Source of the DNA: Bacteroidota bacterium
Lineage (GTDB): Bacteria; Bacteroidota; Bacteroidia; Chitinophagales; Chitinophagaceae
DNA: 8,718 nucleotides
Direction of reading: 5' to 3'
Assembly: GCA_023440945.1 (NCBI GenBank)
Contig: JAEZRL010000198.1
Location: forward strand, 1-8,718
Under the pieces are notes generated by a model. It saw nothing but the letters and a program-made list of their open reading frames with translations, searched no databases and was not told the origin of the DNA. Each line of letters opens with the position of its first letter. Position 1 is the first letter of the stretch. This document shows, piece after piece, positions 6,359 through 8,718 of this stretch. A program made the position numbers and the translations under genes.

Positions 6359-7635
6359 TAAAATTTTTGTTCTATAGTGATTGTTTTGTGTATAGCGGCA
6401 GCGAACACGTACTGGAGAACCTTATTAAATCTCCCGACATATACGAACAATATGAAATGATGTTTGCATATGCATACAGCCCACAATACAAAAAGCAAGT
6501 AAAAAAAATTTACCCCGTAAATCGCACTGTAGATCTAAAGTCACTTAAAATACTTTCAGCTCTCAACAATTGGGGATATAAGTATAAATTAACCAATCAA
6601 AAAACCTTTCGGTACTATTATTATGGCTTTCGTTTTTTTGTAAGTTATTTTTTTGAAGTAACAGGTATTCACAATCTGTACAACCTGGTATTACTACTTC
6701 ACTTATTCAGAAAAAAAAAGCCCGATATATTGTTCATTAATAACGGCGGGTATCCGGGAGCCAGAAGTTGTAGAATTGCAGTGATAGCAGCGAAACTAAC
6801 AGGCATTGATAAAATTGTGTTTGTTGTGAATAATCTTGCAATGACACAAAAAAACTTTTTAGAAAAACAATTGGATAAGTTTATTGGAGAAAAGGTTTCC
6901 TATTTTATTACAGCTTCTGAAGCTGCACGGAAAAGGTTGATACAATTTCGGCATTTCAATCCACAAAAATGTATTGCAATACCTAATTCCCTTAGTACAA
7001 CAAAGGAACAACATGCTTATTCATTAAAAAAAATGCTTCGCGAAGAATTTGAAATTGACAATGATACTGTTATACTTGGAAGCGTTGGTTTATTAACGGC
7101 ACGAAAAGGATTTAATGTTTTAATAGAGGCTATAAGAAGGCTTGATAATTCTATTGTTCAAAACACACCATTCAAACTTTTAATTTTTGGGGATGGAGAG
7201 GATAAGCCAAAGCTTCAAAAACAAATTACGGAAAGTGGTTTGGAAAAAAAGGTTGTTTTAGCAGGCTATCGGGATGATATTTTATCCTACATGAACTCGT
7301 TTGATATCTTCATTTTACCCTCAATAGGCTTTGAAGATTTCCCTTATGTGATAATCGAAGCAATGCTTTTAAAAAAGCCTGTTATCGGAACCAATGTTGC
7401 CGGAATACCCGAACAGATACAGGACGAATACAATGGCTATGTAGTTGAACCAAACAATGCACAAGAACTTACACAGGCAATTGCTAAATTAGTTGCGGAC
7501 AGAGCTATGCAAACAACAATGGGTTTGAATGGATATTCACTTTATAACGAACGGTTTCGCAATTCAATTATAATTCATAAGTATCTTAATATATTTAGTT
7601 CGTTAGTTGAAACAGGATTTACATGCAATGAGTAA
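6355..7635 (+). CDS. GT4-family (GT-B fold) glycosyltransferase
   Basis: A 426-residue cytoplasmic enzyme probably adding one sugar of the repeat unit on the inner membrane face. The N-terminal acceptor domain begins 'IKFLFYSDCFVYSGSEHV' (2-19), the usual first strand and glycine-containing loop of GT4 enzymes, and 'FINNGGYPGARS' lies at 127-138. The C-terminal Glycos_transf_1 domain has 'GLLTARKGFNVLIEAI' (245-260) with the phosphate-binding Lys at 251, 'IFGDGED' (277-283), and the retaining-enzyme E-x7-E motif E327/E335 within 'GFEDFPYVIIEAM' (325-337), then 'GTNVAGIPEQI' (345-355). Donor and acceptor cannot be told. The start is TTG at 6355, because the conserved first strand begins directly there and no ATG is available in frame. 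The end overlaps the next gene by 8 bases. Confidence 0.9.
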   Translation: MIKFLFYSDCFVYSGSEHVLENLIKSPDIYEQYEMMFAYAYSPQYKKQVKKIYPVNRTVDLKSLKILSALNNWGYKYKLTNQKTFRYYYYGFRFFVSYFFEVTGIHNLYNLVLLLHLFRKKKPDILFINNGGYPGARSCRIAVIAAKLTGIDKIVFVVNNLAMTQKNFLEKQLDKFIGEKVSYFITASEAARKRLIQFRHFNPQKCIAIPNSLSTTKEQHAYSLKKMLREEFEIDNDTVILGSVGLLTARKGFNVLIEAIRRLDNSIVQNTPFKLLIFGDGEDKPKLQKQITESGLEKKVVLAGYRDDILSYMNSFDIFILPSIGFEDFPYVIIEAMLLKKPVIGTNVAGIPEQIQDEYNGYVVEPNNAQELTQAIAKLVADRAMQTTMGLNGYSLYNERFRNSIIIHKYLNIFSSLVETGFTCNE

Positions 7636-8545
7636 CAACTATCTATTTTCAGTTATTATTCCTACTTACAACCGGGCAGAACAACTTGAAAGATGTTTGA
7701 ATGCATTACTTACGCAAACATATAAAAACTTTGAGGTACTTGTTTGTGATGACGGTTCTATTGATAACACTTCTGAAATTGTAAAACAAGAAAAATATGC
7801 TGATCTGAATTTGAAATATTTCCATGGAGAAAATTTTGGTGGCCCGGCCCGTGCAAGAAACACCGGAATACGGGAAGCAAAGGGCGATTGGGTATGCTTT
7901 CTTGATTCTGATGACTGGTGGTTTCCTGAAAAACTTGAGTACTGCAAAAAGTATATCTCTCAACATGATGTAATAAGCCATTCTTTATATGCTTATTTCA
8001 GTGATGGTAAGCGTAAAAAAATGAAAACTTTTGCCTTAAACAAGAATGCTTTTGTAAGATTAATGTCTAAACGAAATACCGTTCTAACATCAAGTGCCTG
8101 TGTGAAAAAGGATGTCCTGCAAAAAGTTGGTTTTTTTTCTGAGGATAAGAACCTGATAGCAGTAGAAGATTTTGATTTATGGTTGAGAGTTGCAAGAGCT
8201 GGTTACAGGTTTAAAGTTATTGCTAAATGCTTGGGAGGTTATTGGAGTGGCGGTGGCAATATTTCGGGTGCAGGCAATAAACATATTAAAAGGTTGAAAG
8301 AGGTATATGAACGACACTTGCCTTTTTTAAAAAATAAGCTCAGAGTAAAACAAGCTTGTGCTTATCGTGATTTTCAAATTGCAAGAATAAAATATGAAAT
8401 GAAAGAATACGATGAAGCAACTAAATACTTTATCAGCAGCTTAAAAAATGGAAGAAATATTCTAAGGGTTAAAGCGTTTATTTATTTATTATTAAGTGTA
8501 TTATATCAAAAAAATTTAAAGCCAACCCCCAGAAAAGATGCTTGA
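7628..8545 (+). CDS. GT2-family (GT-A fold) glycosyltransferase
   Basis: A 305-residue enzyme when started at ATG 7628. It opens with 'FSVIIPTYNRAEQLERCL' (7-24), the classical GT2 N-terminus. Next come 'CDDGSIDNT' (40-48), 'GGPARARNTGIREAKGDW' (71-88), the metal-binding D-x-D as 'LDSDD' (92-96), and 'VEDFDLWLRVA' (179-189) with the catalytic-base E-D region. Residues 250-275 resemble a single TPR-like helical pair ('YDEATKYFISSLKNG'), followed by a hydrophobic stretch (283-293) that may touch the membrane. TTG at 7607 would add seven residues, but the ATG is preferred because it gives an 8-base overlap (ATGAGTAA) with the GT4 stop, the same geometry as the next junction. It probably transfers a sugar, usually with inversion, onto the lipid-linked oligosaccharide. 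Donor unknown. Confidence 0.9.
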   Translation: MSNNYLFSVIIPTYNRAEQLERCLNALLTQTYKNFEVLVCDDGSIDNTSEIVKQEKYADLNLKYFHGENFGGPARARNTGIREAKGDWVCFLDSDDWWFPEKLEYCKKYISQHDVISHSLYAYFSDGKRKKMKTFALNKNAFVRLMSKRNTVLTSSACVKKDVLQKVGFFSEDKNLIAVEDFDLWLRVARAGYRFKVIAKCLGGYWSGGGNISGAGNKHIKRLKEVYERHLPFLKNKLRVKQACAYRDFQIARIKYEMKEYDEATKYFISSLKNGRNILRVKAFIYLLLSVLYQKNLKPTPRKDA

Positions 8546-8718
8546 GGGAATAATAGTTTTTTTTATTGCACTGCTTGTATTCAGTTATATACCTTTTGCA
8601 GGATCATTGTTGCTGCCTGCTCTCTTCAGAATAGTAGCGCTTTGCTCTTTGGTTATTTTTTTATTAAGTATAACCGTTACAAAAAAGCCGCTTGTCTATT
8701 TTATAACTTGTGTAGTTA
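8538..8718 (+). CDS. N-terminus of a membrane protein, possibly Wzy polymerase or O-antigen ligase (3' end outside window)
   Basis: ATG at 8538 overlaps the GT2 stop by 8 bases (ATGCTTGA) and opens a frame that stays open for 60 codons to the window edge. The peptide begins 'MLEGIIVFFIALLVFSYIPF' and goes on to 'LFRIVALCSLVIFLLSI', two closely spaced hydrophobic helices at about 4-20 and 29-46. A multi-spanning protein is expected. Following Wzx and two glycosyltransferases in a run lacking a polymerase so far, an O-antigen polymerase/ligase (Wzy/WaaL type) is the natural guess, but no family motif is visible in this fragment. An acyltransferase or another integral membrane protein remains possible. 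Confidence applies to it being a real gene; the function is weakly supported. Confidence 0.7.
   Translation, partial: MLEGIIVFFIALLVFSYIPFAGSLLLPALFRIVALCSLVIFLLSITVTKKPLVYFITCVV

Noticed and set aside
6350..6360. CTT TGA as an RF2-like +1 frameshift site
   Set aside because: A +1 shift leads to a frame that stops soon after and is not the glycosyltransferase frame.
7607..7627. TTG start for the GT2 gene
   Set aside because: It would add seven unconserved residues; the ATG at 7628 fits the family N-terminus and the 8-base overlap pattern.
7666..7981. Minus-strand ORFs opposite the GT2 gene
   Set aside because: They mirror conserved GT2 codons on the other strand, have no family features and no start context.

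Overview
The window looks like part of a surface-glycan biosynthesis locus of a Bacteroidota bacterium, possibly related to Chitinophagaceae or Sphingobacteriia. The grounds are AT-rich DNA, start codons preceded by A/T-rich sequence with no clear Shine-Dalgarno motif, a lipoprotein with a 'GCKK' processing site, and the gene families present. The genus cannot be fixed from this sequence. All genes lie on the + strand. Gaps are 3 to 29 bases and several genes overlap by 1 or 8 bases, so the whole window reads as the interior of one long operon. No stretch over 300 bases lacks a gene. I see no tRNA, rRNA, CRISPR array, insertion sequence, promoter or convincing terminator.

Layout: (1) 1-1810 is a pseudaminic acid (Pse) module: the 3' end of pseG, then pseH-like and pseI genes. 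The other pathway steps (pseB, pseC, pseF) are not in the window and would be expected upstream. (2) 1830-2915 encodes a lipoprotein of the sialidase-like beta-propeller family, an unusual neighbour for glycan synthesis genes. (3) 2937-8718 is the assembly part: a GT-B type transferase-like protein with HP and Ser-rich motifs that is a candidate nonulosonate transferase, a small SAM-dependent methyltransferase, a Wzx-type flippase, a GT4 and a GT2 glycosyltransferase, and the start of a membrane protein that may be the Wzy polymerase.

Inferred logic: PseH acetylates the amino sugar, PseG removes UDP and PseI condenses the product with phosphoenolpyruvate to give pseudaminic acid. After CMP activation by a PseF outside the window, a transferase adds it to a lipid-linked oligosaccharide built by the GT4 and GT2 enzymes. 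The methyltransferase may decorate or cap a sugar. Wzx flips the unit and a polymerase or ligase completes it. The sialidase-like lipoprotein could trim, bind or remodel the product at the cell envelope.

The most notable sequence feature is translation initiation. Three genes lack a usable ATG: 2937 uses GTG, 6355 uses TTG, and the methyltransferase can only include its SAM-binding motif if it starts at an ATA codon (4208) in a TAATA stop/start overlap. This matches the TAATG junction between pseH and pseI except for one base.
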